Shown here: piece after piece, positions 8,013 through 16,860 of the stretch
Layout of the letters: the number at the start of each line of letters is the position of its first letter
Numbering within the stretch: position 1 is the stretch's first letter
Origin: CAYNND01 sp964398775
Lineage (GTDB): Bacteria > Patescibacteriota > Minisyncoccia > Phycocordibacterales > UBA2100
Direction of reading: 5' to 3'
Assembly (NCBI GenBank): GCA_964398775.1
Contig: CAYNND010000006.1
Location: 1 to 64,000, forward strand
DNA length: 64,000 bases
Notes under the pieces: model-generated
Told to the model about the DNA's origin: nothing
The model's database searches: none
Seen by the model: only the letters and a program-made list of their open reading frames with translations
Translations under genes and position numbers: made by a program

Positions 8013-8085
8013 ATTTTCGGAAGGGTATGTCTTCCAGGCATGAGGGAAACCTCAGATGATTATTTAGTAATATGTAATTATCGCT

Positions 8086-8475
8086 ATGGAATTGTATTCA
8101 CAGGCAGTATCATTTATTGGTTTGCACGAAAAGAAGCTCCTATGGAGTATTGTAGCGTGCAGTGTACTCATAAATATCTATATGGGTTTGTACGTATGGC
8201 GCACCTCGGAGCCACATCCTGCATACATGGCTCCACCTGAACGTATGGCACCACGAGAAGAGCGATTGAATGCTCCGTATGGGTATCGAACAGAAGTACG
8301 CACTGTTTACGACGGTGCCAATGCTCGCACATACACTGATTCAGTACCACTTACAGAAGCAGAAATACTGAACATGCGGGGGCGCATGCTTGAGCGTGAC
8401 CGAATATTGCATGAGCATTTTAGAAAGCAGGAACAGTTATTCCAAGACTTGTGGAATTCATTTCCACGATGGTAA
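8086..8475 (+). CDS. small membrane-anchored protein, function unknown
   Basis: A 129-residue protein with one membrane segment (about residues 17-38, W-S-I-V-A-C-S-V-L-I-N-I-Y-M-G) and a polar outer or cytoplasmic part. That part contains an Arg/Glu-rich helix, residues 90-120, with R-G-R-M-L-E-R-D-R. No domain recognised. It sits 11 nt before the Hsp20 gene, so the two probably share the promoter at 7985-8012. The start has no Shine-Dalgarno sequence and is the least certain part of the call. Confidence 0.65.
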   Translation: MELYSQAVSFIGLHEKKLLWSIVACSVLINIYMGLYVWRTSEPHPAYMAPPERMAPREERLNAPYGYRTEVRTVYDGANARTYTDSVPLTEAEILNMRGRMLERDRILHEHFRKQEQLFQDLWNSFPRW

Positions 8476-8486
8476 TAAGATAAAAC

Positions 8487-8936
8487 ATGAATAATACACC
8501 AACACACCGTGAACATAATCGTTCAATTTTCGACTCATTTTTTGACGATACGTTCTTTGAGCCAATGTTTACTGTCAGGCCGTTGCAAACAATGCAGCGC
8601 ATGCACACGTTCCCAAAGATTGACGTAGAGGAGCATGATCATGAATACGTAATAAAAGCGAACATCCCGGGTATTGAGCCAAAAGATGTTCACATTGAGG
8701 CAACCGAAGATGGTCTCTATATCTCAGGAACCTACTCGCGCGAGGAACGCAAAGAAGAAAAAGGCAAGCTGTCTCACTATGAACGGGAATCCGGCTCATT
8801 TGCGCGACATATACCACTTGGTGCTGCTCTTAACAGCGATGGTATACGTGCACAGGCGAAGCATGGAGTCTATACAATCACAGTACCCAAGGCACAACAT
8901 TCAAAAAAGAAAAAGATCGAGATTGAAACAGAATAA
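8487..8936 (+). CDS. Hsp20-family small heat-shock protein
   Basis: A 149-residue ATP-independent chaperone that binds unfolding proteins. The N-terminal arm (1-40) is Phe- and His-rich. The alpha-crystallin domain spans about residues 41-140, with the hallmark A-N-I-P-G-I segment near 58 and the closing G-V-Y-T-I-T-V-P-K motif, equivalent to the family A-x-x-x-N-G-V-L. The C-terminal tail is Lys-rich; it ends I-E-I-E-T-E, where the I-E-I can serve as the usual I-x-I oligomerisation motif. Length is typical. It follows a small membrane protein gene by 11 nt. Confidence 0.9.
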   Translation: MNNTPTHREHNRSIFDSFFDDTFFEPMFTVRPLQTMQRMHTFPKIDVEEHDHEYVIKANIPGIEPKDVHIEATEDGLYISGTYSREERKEEKGKLSHYERESGSFARHIPLGAALNSDGIRAQAKHGVYTITVPKAQHSKKKKIEIETE

Positions 8937-8944
8937 CTAGCACT

Positions 8945-9322
8945 TTACTGCAATGCACGCCGTGTCATCGCGACATCGGCGTGCATTTGTTGTGTGAGTG
9001 TTTCGGCATCTTTAAATGTTGCGATATCACGGATAAATGCGACGTGTGTGCATGCAATGGGGGTGTTGTGTGGAGTAGGAGAAAGGTCTGTGACGTCGAG
9101 CAAATACACTTCGAGCTGTTCGGTCGTTATACCAAAGGTAATTGGAGGGCCGAAGTAGAGTGCTGCGGAATAGGTCGCTCCTTGCAATGTTACGCGCGCA
9201 GCATAAATACCTCTTTTTTCGTTGAGTAGTGCATCAGGAATCTCCATATTAATAGTTGGAAATCCAAGCGTTTTTCCTCTACCAAAGCCAGGTTTCGTAG
9301 TTGTGTTATAGGTAATCATCAT
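8945..9322 (-). CDS. stand-alone riboflavin kinase
   Basis: A 125-residue protein matching the C-terminal flavokinase half of bifunctional RibF, which phosphorylates riboflavin to FMN. The glycine-rich start G-F-G-R-G-K-T-L-G-F-P-T-I-N-M (residues 12-26) holds the P-T-x-N motif that binds Mg-ATP. K-R-G-I-Y-A-A-R-V and the later L-E-V-Y-L-L-D pattern complete the beta-barrel. The N-terminal FAD synthetase domain of normal bacterial RibF is absent. The start overlaps the end of the upstream transporter gene by 17 nt, so translation is probably coupled; a second ATG at 9319 is an alternative. Confidence 0.82.
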   Translation of the reverse strand: MMITYNTTTKPGFGRGKTLGFPTINMEIPDALLNEKRGIYAARVTLQGATYSAALYFGPPITFGITTEQLEVYLLDVTDLSPTPHNTPIACTHVAFIRDIATFKDAETLTQQMHADVAMTRRALQ

Positions 9323-10229
9323 GCGCAGTGTTGCTGACTTGTATCATGGCGTACAGGAGCACGATGGCTGCAATGTACTGAGTGAAGTGCAGTACTGAGT
9401 CATATAATACTACATCAATAATCACAGCGATAAGCGGGAATGCGAGTTCAAGAATCGTAGCAACGCGCACTGGAGTTTTCTCAAGTCCTTTGTAGTACAA
9501 AAAGAGTGCAACCATACCTGTAGAAAGCGCAATTGTGAGCAGAATGACGATATCCATACCTGTAACCGAGGCGAGTGATGAGACATGACCCATTCCTACA
9601 ATAAAAAATGGCGCAAAGAGGGCAGTGGCGATAAAACGAAGCGCAGTTGCGTTGACGGCTCCATGCATGAGGGTCAGTCTGCGAGAAAACGCTGTGCTAC
9701 TACCCCAGAGCAGCGCCGCACCAAGTGCAAATAATGCCGCAATCATTGTCCCGTCACCAGTGTTTAGATTTACAATGCCGAGTGGGAATGTGACAAAAAA
9801 TGCTGCAATAAGTGCCAGTGCTGCCCATGGCATAAAGTGCTTCGGCAGTGTTTCTTTAAGCACAATCCATCCAAAAAGTATTGCAAACAGAGGCTGGAGT
9901 TTCTGAAGAAGAAAGACTACGGAGAAAGGTATGAACTGTGTCGCGAGCAGTGCTTGCGTAAAGAACAATGTTCCCAAGATGCCCGAGAAGAGTGCTACAC
10001 CCGCGATTAAGACAAGAGAAGTGCGGTCTAGATGTATTTTTCTTAAGCTGTTCCAGCAGAATAGTGCAATGAGGAGTGCGCCTATCCAATGTTCAATTGA
10101 GATTATGGTTATAGCAGGGAGGTGATAGAGGCTGCGGCGGAGTATTCCATCAAGCGCCCAGAGCGCGGCGGCTGAAAGTATGAGTAGTGAGGAGTGGGAA
10201 ATAAATGCGCCCCGTGTGTGAGATATCAT
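9306..10229 (-). CDS. EamA/DMT-family transporter
   Basis: A 307-residue inner-membrane protein with about ten hydrophobic helices arranged as two EamA repeats (roughly residues 12-140 and 160-295), the drug/metabolite transporter layout. The first helix has the typical L-L-I-L-S-A-A-A-L-W-A-L-D-G-I start, and the second repeat begins A-L-F-A-L-G-A-A-L-L-W-G-S-S-T-A. Substrate cannot be inferred from the sequence. Its 3' end overlaps the riboflavin kinase gene, which makes a flavin-related role conceivable but unproven. A -10 TACAAT lies 6 nt before the start. Confidence 0.87.
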   Translation of the reverse strand: MISHTRGAFISHSSLLILSAAALWALDGILRRSLYHLPAITIISIEHWIGALLIALFCWNSLRKIHLDRTSLVLIAGVALFSGILGTLFFTQALLATQFIPFSVVFLLQKLQPLFAILFGWIVLKETLPKHFMPWAALALIAAFFVTFPLGIVNLNTGDGTMIAALFALGAALLWGSSTAFSRRLTLMHGAVNATALRFIATALFAPFFIVGMGHVSSLASVTGMDIVILLTIALSTGMVALFLYYKGLEKTPVRVATILELAFPLIAVIIDVVLYDSVLHFTQYIAAIVLLYAMIQVSNTAHDDYL

Positions 10230-10235
10230 CGCGTA

Positions 10236-10241
10236 ATTGTA
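10236..10241 (-). promoter_or_regulatory. -10 box of the EamA transporter gene, leaderless
   Basis: TACAAT on the minus strand, 6 nt before the ATG at 10229. Confidence 0.5.
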
Positions 10242-10264
10242 GCTTGCGCATGCGTGTATACAAG

Positions 10265-12250
10265 CTATTTCTGTGGTGGGATACTTCGCGCGTCAAGTTC
10301 ATACATGTAAGTCCCATCAGTTAGGAGTGTTGCATGCGGGTCGACAATAACAGGGATACCGGCCTCTCGAGCCATAATTGCGAGATGTGACAATGTGCTG
10401 CCTGTCGTCGCGATAATACCTGTGATAGACGGAAAGTATTGGACAAGGTCAGGCGAAAGAGCTGTTGTGAAGAGAATGTACTCTTTCTTTTGAGCAGGAG
10501 CTTGTCTTAGGTATGTTTCATCAACTACCAAACCGCGAGCATACCCATGCGCAATGATGCGGACCGTAGTGTCTGATCCAAGTGGCACAGTGCTCAGTGT
10601 GAGTGACGGCACGATAGGTAGGGATTGTTCTCTGTATATCAGTCGCTCTCGCAGTAGTGATTCAATCGCAGCACCATTCTCCAATTCTTCAAAGAGCATG
10701 TATGGCGCAAGCTCATGTGGAATCGAACAAGTATCTGCGATGTGCTCAGCGAAATGACGTGTGTGATGCGCACACCATGCGCTCCCACAGCGCGCTTCTT
10801 CTCGGAGTGTCAGGAGTGCAGCGAGATTTTTTGCGAGCTCTCGCGCAGTGTGGTCGGTATGTGCATGGACTGGAGCAAAATGTCTCTCATTTCGTTCTGC
10901 GTGCATAAATGTACTGAGGTCTTCGATTGCAAGTGAATTACCTTGTGGGTACCGAGCGCGAAGTGCATATGGTGCCTGAGGAATTTCGGCAACACAGAGT
11001 GGAATCGATGTCTCTTTTCCTTTGAGATGAGCTTTTAGTTTTGATTCGGCGACAAATGCTAATATATTTATTGTAAAAACAACTTGGTACACCTCATGCA
11101 GGAGTGCAGTAAGTTCTTGCCAAGAATGTATCTCTGCTGCTTCGCAGCGAGAGAGTGCCGATGCGAGCATGTCGCTCTGTATGGTAAACGCTTCTGCACC
11201 GGTATCAATACGAGCAAATGCAGCACTATTTGTATAGGTACTCCAAAACCCACGCAGCGATGCGACATGTGGCGTCAAATTCGAACTTCCAAAGTACGAA
11301 TGAGAAGGGAAAAAACTCCGCAACTCAGCTTCTTTATCAGTATATAGATATACACCAACGCAGGTAAAAGGTTCTTTCATGCTGATCTGTACGCCCTGCT
11401 GTTTATACGCAGCTTGGATGGGACCACGTTCGCTGTACAAATACGAGAGGAGTGAGTATGTAAGTGGTACAGGGTGAGGGTATGTTTCTGCAGGACCTGA
11501 GCGCTCAAGGTATATACGCTCGCCGCGCTCTTTTTCAAGTTTCACATACAAGTCATGTAACGCTGCTGAGACGGTAGTGATGGGGCGTGTCTGTACGATA
11601 TGTACGCGGACTCCGTCGTACACCCACTCAATATCTTGTGGGCACGCATATGTCGCTTCGAGAGAGAAACCAGTCGACACAATGGAGTGCATCCACGAAA
11701 ATGGCAATTGCTTTGTGTTGTTTCGGTGGAAGGTACATTCAGAACTATCAGTACCTGAGACAACATGTGGTGTCGCACCTTTTGACCATGCCATCATGCT
11801 CATCAAGCCGCCGCGTGGGTCGCGAGTGAATAAGACACCTGTGTAGTGCGGAGTAATATAAGGTTGTATGAGGAGAGAAAACGAGGTGAATCCAGCAAGT
11901 TTTTCCTGTGCATCTGTAAGGACTGTCGTAAGCGCTTGCGCGATATCTGCAGGTGTCTGTGCAACAGCGCTTGTGAACTGCCCTGCATGCGCGTGCTCTG
12001 CGCCATCTTCATGCAAGCCACTTGAGCGTATAATACAGGGTGTGTGAATAGATTGGAGTAATGCCTCTGAGAGTTGAGTGATGCCAGTAGCAATTGATGG
12101 TTCGCAGAGCGCAACAAGGTTGCATGCGCTGACGCCAAATACGGGGAGGCCCATACCACTTTTCATGAGTGGCAAGAGTCGTGTTGTTTTTGGTCCAAAA
12201 TCCTGTGGGTGCGTTTGGATTGCTGCAGCGTCTTCTATGAGTGGATTCAT
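10265..12250 (-). CDS. RPH-like ATP dikinase / PEP-synthase-related phosphotransferase
   Basis: A 661-residue protein. The N-terminal 230 residues match the PPDK/PEP-synthase ATP-grasp domain: I-R-S-S-G-L-H-E-D-G with a following A-G-Q-F, V-L-F-T-R-D-P, and D-I-E-W-V-Y-D-G plus Q-T-R-P-I. A middle region of about 300 residues has no recognised motif. The last 80 residues are the swivelling phosphohistidine domain, T-T-G-S-T-L-S-H-L-A with catalytic His near 622 and A-R-E-A-G-I-P. The C-terminal PEP-binding TIM barrel of true PEP synthase is missing. This order, ATP-grasp then variable acceptor domain then His domain, is that of rifampicin phosphotransferase, so the substrate is unknown. Start ATG 4 nt after the upstream stop. 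Confidence 0.8.
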   Translation of the reverse strand: MNPLIEDAAAIQTHPQDFGPKTTRLLPLMKSGMGLPVFGVSACNLVALCEPSIATGITQLSEALLQSIHTPCIIRSSGLHEDGAEHAHAGQFTSAVAQTPADIAQALTTVLTDAQEKLAGFTSFSLLIQPYITPHYTGVLFTRDPRGGLMSMMAWSKGATPHVVSGTDSSECTFHRNNTKQLPFSWMHSIVSTGFSLEATYACPQDIEWVYDGVRVHIVQTRPITTVSAALHDLYVKLEKERGERIYLERSGPAETYPHPVPLTYSLLSYLYSERGPIQAAYKQQGVQISMKEPFTCVGVYLYTDKEAELRSFFPSHSYFGSSNLTPHVASLRGFWSTYTNSAAFARIDTGAEAFTIQSDMLASALSRCEAAEIHSWQELTALLHEVYQVVFTINILAFVAESKLKAHLKGKETSIPLCVAEIPQAPYALRARYPQGNSLAIEDLSTFMHAERNERHFAPVHAHTDHTARELAKNLAALLTLREEARCGSAWCAHHTRHFAEHIADTCSIPHELAPYMLFEELENGAAIESLLRERLIYREQSLPIVPSLTLSTVPLGSDTTVRIIAHGYARGLVVDETYLRQAPAQKKEYILFTTALSPDLVQYFPSITGIIATTGSTLSHLAIMAREAGIPVIVDPHATLLTDGTYMYELDARSIPPQK

Positions 12251-12254
12251 ATAT

Positions 12255-13397
12255 CTAGAGTGATTCAATGTGTGCGATACCGACGACAGGTACTACGGAA
12301 CCATCAGCACGTTTGACTGTGCCCGAAACAGTACGTCCATGGAGTTCACCAGCATAGCGTGTGCCTGAACTGAGTGAGAGTGTAAAAGGTACATCGAGTG
12401 AGGTTACCTCCCACGCAGTACTTTTTTCATTGAGTGCATTTCCTTGCACTGTCGCTCTGAAGCCTTTATACGCGGCACCATCAATTCGTTTTAGAAGGAC
12501 CCACTGATGTGAAGTATATGCTGGAACTGGGTTGGTTACATCTGATCTATCGACAACATACGCATTTCCTTCGGTATCAAAAACTATAAATTGTGTAGCA
12601 AGTCCGCGTACATCGTTGAAGCCTTCAAAATACACTTGCTTTGTGTAATCACGTGAGTAGACAGGGGAGACAAACACATATGCATCGACACTGACACCAT
12701 TTACTTGTAGCTCGGCGGTCCCGATACTCGCTTCTTTAAAATAGAGTGGTGTATTTTTTTCCAAGAAGTCACCAGAAAGATTTTTGATACGGGCATCTAT
12801 GCGCTGCTCTTCTATGACTGCACTGAGGTCGATGCTATAGCGCGCTGACAAGTCTGGAGCTCGAGTTACTTCAAGGGTATGCAAGTATCCGACAGGGGCG
12901 ATGGTGAGTGCATTCGTGGTACCTGCGGTGTACGCGCTATAGGTGCGTGTTCCAGATACAAATGCAGCGTAGTGATAGAACTCAAAAGAAGCTTCTTTCT
13001 CCCGCACATTTAAATCAAACTCAACTGCGAGTGGCTCAGCGGTGTTTTTTCCAATAAGCACAATACGCAAAGCGCTCATTTCTGGGCGTACCCCTTCTTG
13101 CACATGAGGAACACTGACATGTGTTCGTGGTGGTTCTTGTTGTGAAAAGAGAAAAATAGACACGATGCCACCGATGAGTATCGCTGCAATGCATACTTGC
13201 ACTATCCAGAAACGAAATGAGTTAGCACGCATATATGTACTCAGTGACAGCCACATACCTGAAAGAATCACGCTTATGGCGACAAATGATTGTGTGAGTG
13301 TCGAAGTTACTGAAAAAATAATATCAGGAGGGAGTACTGCGTGTGCCGGTGACGGGAGCAGTAGCAGTATGAGGAGTACAGAGGCAAATGTGCGCAT
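12255..13397 (-). CDS. exported/membrane protein, function unknown
   Basis: A 380-residue protein. It has a signal peptide (M-R-T-F-A-S-V-L-L-I-L-L-L-L, cleavage near A-H-A), then two hydrophobic segments around residues 35-55 and 65-90. A beta-rich outer domain of about 280 residues with no known motif follows. The start at 13397 is supported by a -10 TATACT 6 nt upstream and by the signal peptide. Four nucleotides separate it from the dikinase gene, suggesting a two-gene unit. No role can be assigned. Confidence 0.7.
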   Translation of the reverse strand: MRTFASVLLILLLLPSPAHAVLPPDIIFSVTSTLTQSFVAISVILSGMWLSLSTYMRANSFRFWIVQVCIAAILIGGIVSIFLFSQQEPPRTHVSVPHVQEGVRPEMSALRIVLIGKNTAEPLAVEFDLNVREKEASFEFYHYAAFVSGTRTYSAYTAGTTNALTIAPVGYLHTLEVTRAPDLSARYSIDLSAVIEEQRIDARIKNLSGDFLEKNTPLYFKEASIGTAELQVNGVSVDAYVFVSPVYSRDYTKQVYFEGFNDVRGLATQFIVFDTEGNAYVVDRSDVTNPVPAYTSHQWVLLKRIDGAAYKGFRATVQGNALNEKSTAWEVTSLDVPFTLSLSSGTRYAGELHGRTVSGTVKRADGSVVPVVGIAHIESL

Positions 13398-13403
13398 ATG
13401 CCT

Positions 13404-13409
13404 AGTATA
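13404..13409 (-). promoter_or_regulatory. -10 box, leaderless
   Basis: TATACT on the minus strand, 6 nt before the ATG at 13397, in the short gap after trpA. Confidence 0.5.
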
Positions 13410-13425
13410 CAAGATTTCGCATCGC

Positions 13426-14190
13426 TCACTTCATGCTCTGCACAGCGCGATGTACCTCCTTACTTCTATGTGCTTGCACAAGTTTTACAAACACAGAACC
13501 CGCGATAGCAATTGGTGCAAAGGCATGCACCGCACGGACATCATCTCGTGTGCTGATTCCGAAACCGATACCAATCGGGAGCTGCGTCAGGGCTCGCACA
13601 GTACTCAGGTAGTGTTTGACTCCATCAAGTGTTGCCTGTTTTCCGGTCGTTCCTTGTCGGGAGGTGCAGTATATGAATCCACTTCCAAGAGGGAGTATTT
13701 TTTTGAGGCGAGTTTTCGTAACTCCTGGCGAGATTACGGGGATGATGTGTATGTCATGTGCTCGAGCGGCTGAAACGATGCGAGACCCTTCCTCAGTATC
13801 GAGTGGTATATCAGGGATGATGAGTCCTGCAACGTGACTTGCGGCAGCATCTGCCACAAATGCCTCAATTCCATATCGAAACACTGAATTGCCATAACAC
13901 ATGATAACGATAGGTGTTCTCGGGTGTCTGTGCCCAAATACATGTGCCATCTCAAAAGCATCAGCTGGAGCTGGTGCATGCTCGACAGCTATTTGGCATG
14001 CAGCAGCAATTGTTGGTCCGTCAGCCATAGGGTCTGAGAAGGGGATCTGCATTTCAAGGATGTCTGCGCCGCCACGAATCATGTCGTCTGCAATATGTGC
14101 AGAAGCATCTATGTCGGGGAAGCCCACTATCATATGTGTCATCAAGAGCTGCCCTTTTTTCTCTGCGAGGAGTTGCGTGAGGGTATTCAT
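13426..14190 (-). CDS. trpA: tryptophan synthase alpha subunit
   Basis: A 254-residue TIM-barrel enzyme that splits indole-3-glycerol phosphate into indole and glyceraldehyde-3-phosphate and passes indole to TrpB. The catalytic Glu is in D-I-L-E-M-Q-I-P-F-S-D-P and the catalytic Asp in the following A-D-G-P. Y-C-T-S-R-Q-G-T-T-G-K and G-I-G-F-G-I-S form the phosphate-binding region. The family usually has L-E-L/V-G-I; here it is L-E-M-Q-I. The ATG at 14190 lies one base after the trpB stop, so translation is coupled; a start at 14211 inside trpB is less likely. Last gene of the trp operon. Confidence 0.95.
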   Translation of the reverse strand: MNTLTQLLAEKKGQLLMTHMIVGFPDIDASAHIADDMIRGGADILEMQIPFSDPMADGPTIAAACQIAVEHAPAPADAFEMAHVFGHRHPRTPIVIMCYGNSVFRYGIEAFVADAAASHVAGLIIPDIPLDTEEGSRIVSAARAHDIHIIPVISPGVTKTRLKKILPLGSGFIYCTSRQGTTGKQATLDGVKHYLSTVRALTQLPIGIGFGISTRDDVRAVHAFAPIAIAGSVFVKLVQAHRSKEVHRAVQSMK

Positions 14191-14191
14191 A

Positions 14192-15430
14192 TTAGTATCG
14201 AGAAAGTTCATCTGCTAAAAATGCCTTGAATGTGCCATCGCCATGTTCTCTTGCGAGAGTGAACAAATCTTTATCACCTCGACCAGAAACATTGACCACA
14301 ATCGTCTTTGTTTTTGAGAGGGTTGGTGCAAGCTTGAGTGCATACGCAAGCGCATGCGCACTTTCAAGCGCTGGAATAATTCCTTCGTTTCGCGCAAAAA
14401 ACTCCACAGCAGCAAGTGCCTCAGTGTCTGTGGCTGTTGTAAGCTCAAGCCGCTTCGCTTCATAGAGCATCGCAAGGTCGGGGCCAAGCCCTGGATAATC
14501 AAGCCCAGCAGCGATACTGTGCGTCGGGGCAATCTGTCCATCTTTTGTTTGTAAGAACAGAGATTTGTATCCTTGGAAGATGCCTGGCTCTCCTGCAATT
14601 TTCCTGCTTGAATGCTCGCCAACTGCATTTCCTCTTCCTCCCGCTTCAACACCAATGAGTCGCACTTTTGTATGAGGAATGAATGCGTCAAATGCACCGA
14701 TTGCATTACTACCACCTCCAACGCAAGCGATGACAGCAGCGGGGAGAGTGGCACCAGTGTGTTCTTTGAGTTGTGATTGTATTTCGCGCCCGATGATTGA
14801 CTGGAAGTATCTGTTCATTTCAGGATATGGTTTCGGCCCGAGCACAGAACCAATCACATAGTGAGCATCTGCAAGGTGTTCCATCCAATACTTGAGCGCT
14901 TCGTTGACCGCATCTTTCAATGTTTTGCTCCCTGATTCAACTGAAATGACACGGGCACCCATGAGTTCCATAAAAAAAACATTTGGGCGTTGTCTGCGAA
15001 TATCTTCTGCGCCCATAAACACTACGCACTTCATTCCAAGTTTTGCGGCGACGGTCGCTGTTGCGACGCCGTGCTGACCTGCACCAGTCTCTGCAATGAG
15101 TGTTGTTTTTCCGAGGGTGCGTGCGATGAGTGCTTGTCCAAGGCAGTGTGTAATTTTGTGAGCGCCCGTAATGTTCAGACCTTCATTTTTTAAATAAATG
15201 CGGGCACCTTTGCAATGTTTTGTTGCTTGTGCGGCAAAGGTAAGTGGTGTCGGGCGACCTGAAAAGTGTTTCAGTAGTTGTGCGTACTCTTTCCGGAATT
15301 GGGCTGAGCGCTGCGCTTTCTCAAATGTCTCTACAAGTTCTCTGAGGGGCTCATGCAACATTTCAGGAACATAGGCGCCACCATACTGTGGGTGTTGATT
15401 TTTTTTCCCGCTGACTGAGTGTTTTTTCAT
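14192..15430 (-). CDS. trpB: tryptophan synthase beta subunit
   Basis: A 412-residue PLP enzyme condensing indole with serine to give tryptophan. The PLP lysine lies in G-A-H-K-I-T, the catalytic Glu in A-E-T-G-A-G-Q-H-G, and the phosphate-binding loop is G-G-G-S-N-A-I-G. S-G-R-G-D-K-D closes the fold. The segment before the PLP lysine is K-N-E-G-L-N-I-T-G-A-H-K, where most TrpB have K-R-E-D-L-N-H-T/G-G-A-H-K, so an Arg and an Asp near the active site are replaced. The start is the only well-placed ATG, 6 nt after trpC. Confidence 0.95.
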   Translation of the reverse strand: MKKHSVSGKKNQHPQYGGAYVPEMLHEPLRELVETFEKAQRSAQFRKEYAQLLKHFSGRPTPLTFAAQATKHCKGARIYLKNEGLNITGAHKITHCLGQALIARTLGKTTLIAETGAGQHGVATATVAAKLGMKCVVFMGAEDIRRQRPNVFFMELMGARVISVESGSKTLKDAVNEALKYWMEHLADAHYVIGSVLGPKPYPEMNRYFQSIIGREIQSQLKEHTGATLPAAVIACVGGGSNAIGAFDAFIPHTKVRLIGVEAGGRGNAVGEHSSRKIAGEPGIFQGYKSLFLQTKDGQIAPTHSIAAGLDYPGLGPDLAMLYEAKRLELTTATDTEALAAVEFFARNEGIIPALESAHALAYALKLAPTLSKTKTIVVNVSGRGDKDLFTLAREHGDGTFKAFLADELSRY

Positions 15431-15436
15431 ATCTAT

Positions 15437-16216
15437 TTATACTACTAATGCGGCTTGTAATGAAGCAATATGTTCAGCAGGGTGCGATGATTGCAATATT
15501 GATGCACCCACGAGTATGCCTCGCGCACCCGCTGCACGTACACGCGACACATCTGCAGCGTTCTGTATTCCAGATTCGCTGATGACTGGGATTGAGTGCG
15601 GGATAGTGGTGATCAGTTGTTCGGTTACCGACAGGTCAATGGTGAGCGTATCAAGGTTTCGATTGTTGATACCAATAATACGCGCGCCGCAACGGAGGGC
15701 TTTCTCCACTTCAAGTTCAGTATGCACTTCTACAAAATATCCAAGATTGCATGCAGTGCACGCTGCGATGCATGCAACAAGTTCTGCCTCATCAAGTACT
15801 GAGGCAATAAGTAAAACAGCATCAGCACTAGTCAACGCCGTTTCGTATATCTGGTAGACATCAACAACAAACTCCTTTCGTAAAATGGTTTGCGGGGCAA
15901 GAGCATGCACTTGCTCAAGCAATTCGAGGCTGCCACCAAAATACTTTGTATCTGTAAGTACTGATATGCAGTTAATCGTTGTTGGTGCATACTTTTTCGC
16001 GACAGAAAGTGGGTCACTGGTGAGAGTCCCATGAGATGGTGATTTCGGTTTTATCTCACCAATGAGTACTCCTGTACTTTCAAATAGCTCAAAAAAAGGA
16101 CGGCGGGGTCTGTACAAGTCGGTACGAGCCTGGAGTGTCTCAAGCGGCAGGCGCGCTTTGAGTGCTGCGACTTCTTCTTTTTTATGTGCGATGATTTCAT
16201 CCAAGATGTTTGTCAT
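15437..16216 (-). CDS. trpC: indole-3-glycerol phosphate synthase
   Basis: A 259-residue TIM barrel catalysing ring closure of CdRP to indole-3-glycerol phosphate. All signature strands are present: I-G-E-I-K-P-K-S-P-S-H-G, L-T-D-T-K-Y-F-G-G-S, L-R-K-E-F-V-V-D, V-E-V-H-T-E-L-E, G-I-N-N-R-N-L and S-E-S-G-I. It is a stand-alone protein, not fused to TrpF. It overlaps trpF by 4 nt. Confidence 0.96.
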   Translation of the reverse strand: MTNILDEIIAHKKEEVAALKARLPLETLQARTDLYRPRRPFFELFESTGVLIGEIKPKSPSHGTLTSDPLSVAKKYAPTTINCISVLTDTKYFGGSLELLEQVHALAPQTILRKEFVVDVYQIYETALTSADAVLLIASVLDEAELVACIAACTACNLGYFVEVHTELEVEKALRCGARIIGINNRNLDTLTIDLSVTEQLITTIPHSIPVISESGIQNAADVSRVRAAGARGILVGASILQSSHPAEHIASLQAALVV

Positions 16217-16860
16217 ACTGTGTGTGCGTGACTGATAAATGTTCTCACTTTCTCCTCATCTTTTTCACCGGTTGCTCTGCAGACCCCTGAGCGAACGTCG
16301 ACTGCATACGGGCGCACTTGCGCGATAGCTCCACGCACATTTTCTGGATTTAATCCGCCCGCAAGGATAACTGGAATAGATACCGTTCGCACGATGTCTG
16401 CGCTGACGCTCCAGTCGTGGGTAACCCCAGTCCCGCCGGTGGTGCCTTTCAGTGATGTATCAAGCAGGAGTGCATGTGCTGCAGCTTCAAAACTCTGTGC
16501 TCGTTCCACGCTGCTGCTATCTTGAACGTGGACGACAGCAATAAACTGCACGTAGGGGAATTGCACACGGAGCGTGCTGATATGTGCGGGAGTAATATGT
16601 GAGTGACATTGGACAACTGAAGTACCAGTTACAGATATAAGTGCAGCGATAGACTCAATACTTTCATGTGTGGTCACTATGACGCCCTGAACAAAGGGGG
16701 GCAGAGCAGTGAGTATGTCTCGAGCAGTCTCTGGAGTGACAAAATGCTTCTGTGATTCGGTATGCGGTCCAACAAGAATACCTACAGCGTCTGCACCGCT
16801 CCGTGCTGCAAGGAGTGCTTCATTAACACTTCGGTTACCGCATATTTTTATTCGAGTCAT
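16213..16860 (-). CDS. trpF: phosphoribosylanthranilate isomerase
   Basis: A 215-residue TIM barrel performing the Amadori rearrangement of phosphoribosylanthranilate to CdRP. The catalytic Cys is in K-I-C-G near the N-terminus and the catalytic Asp in L-L-L-D-T. Phosphate-binding segments G-G-T-G, L-A-G-G-L-N-P-E-N-V and V-D-V-R-S-G-V are intact. Length is normal. Four-base overlaps with trpD upstream and trpC downstream indicate translational coupling. Confidence 0.95.
   Translation of the reverse strand: MTRIKICGNRSVNEALLAARSGADAVGILVGPHTESQKHFVTPETARDILTALPPFVQGVIVTTHESIESIAALISVTGTSVVQCHSHITPAHISTLRVQFPYVQFIAVVHVQDSSSVERAQSFEAAAHALLLDTSLKGTTGGTGVTHDWSVSADIVRTVSIPVILAGGLNPENVRGAIAQVRPYAVDVRSGVCRATGEKDEEKVRTFISHAHTV

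Noticed and set aside
13165..13773. 202-codon plus-strand frame overlapping trpA and the membrane protein gene
   Set aside because: Antisense to two supported genes; no motif.
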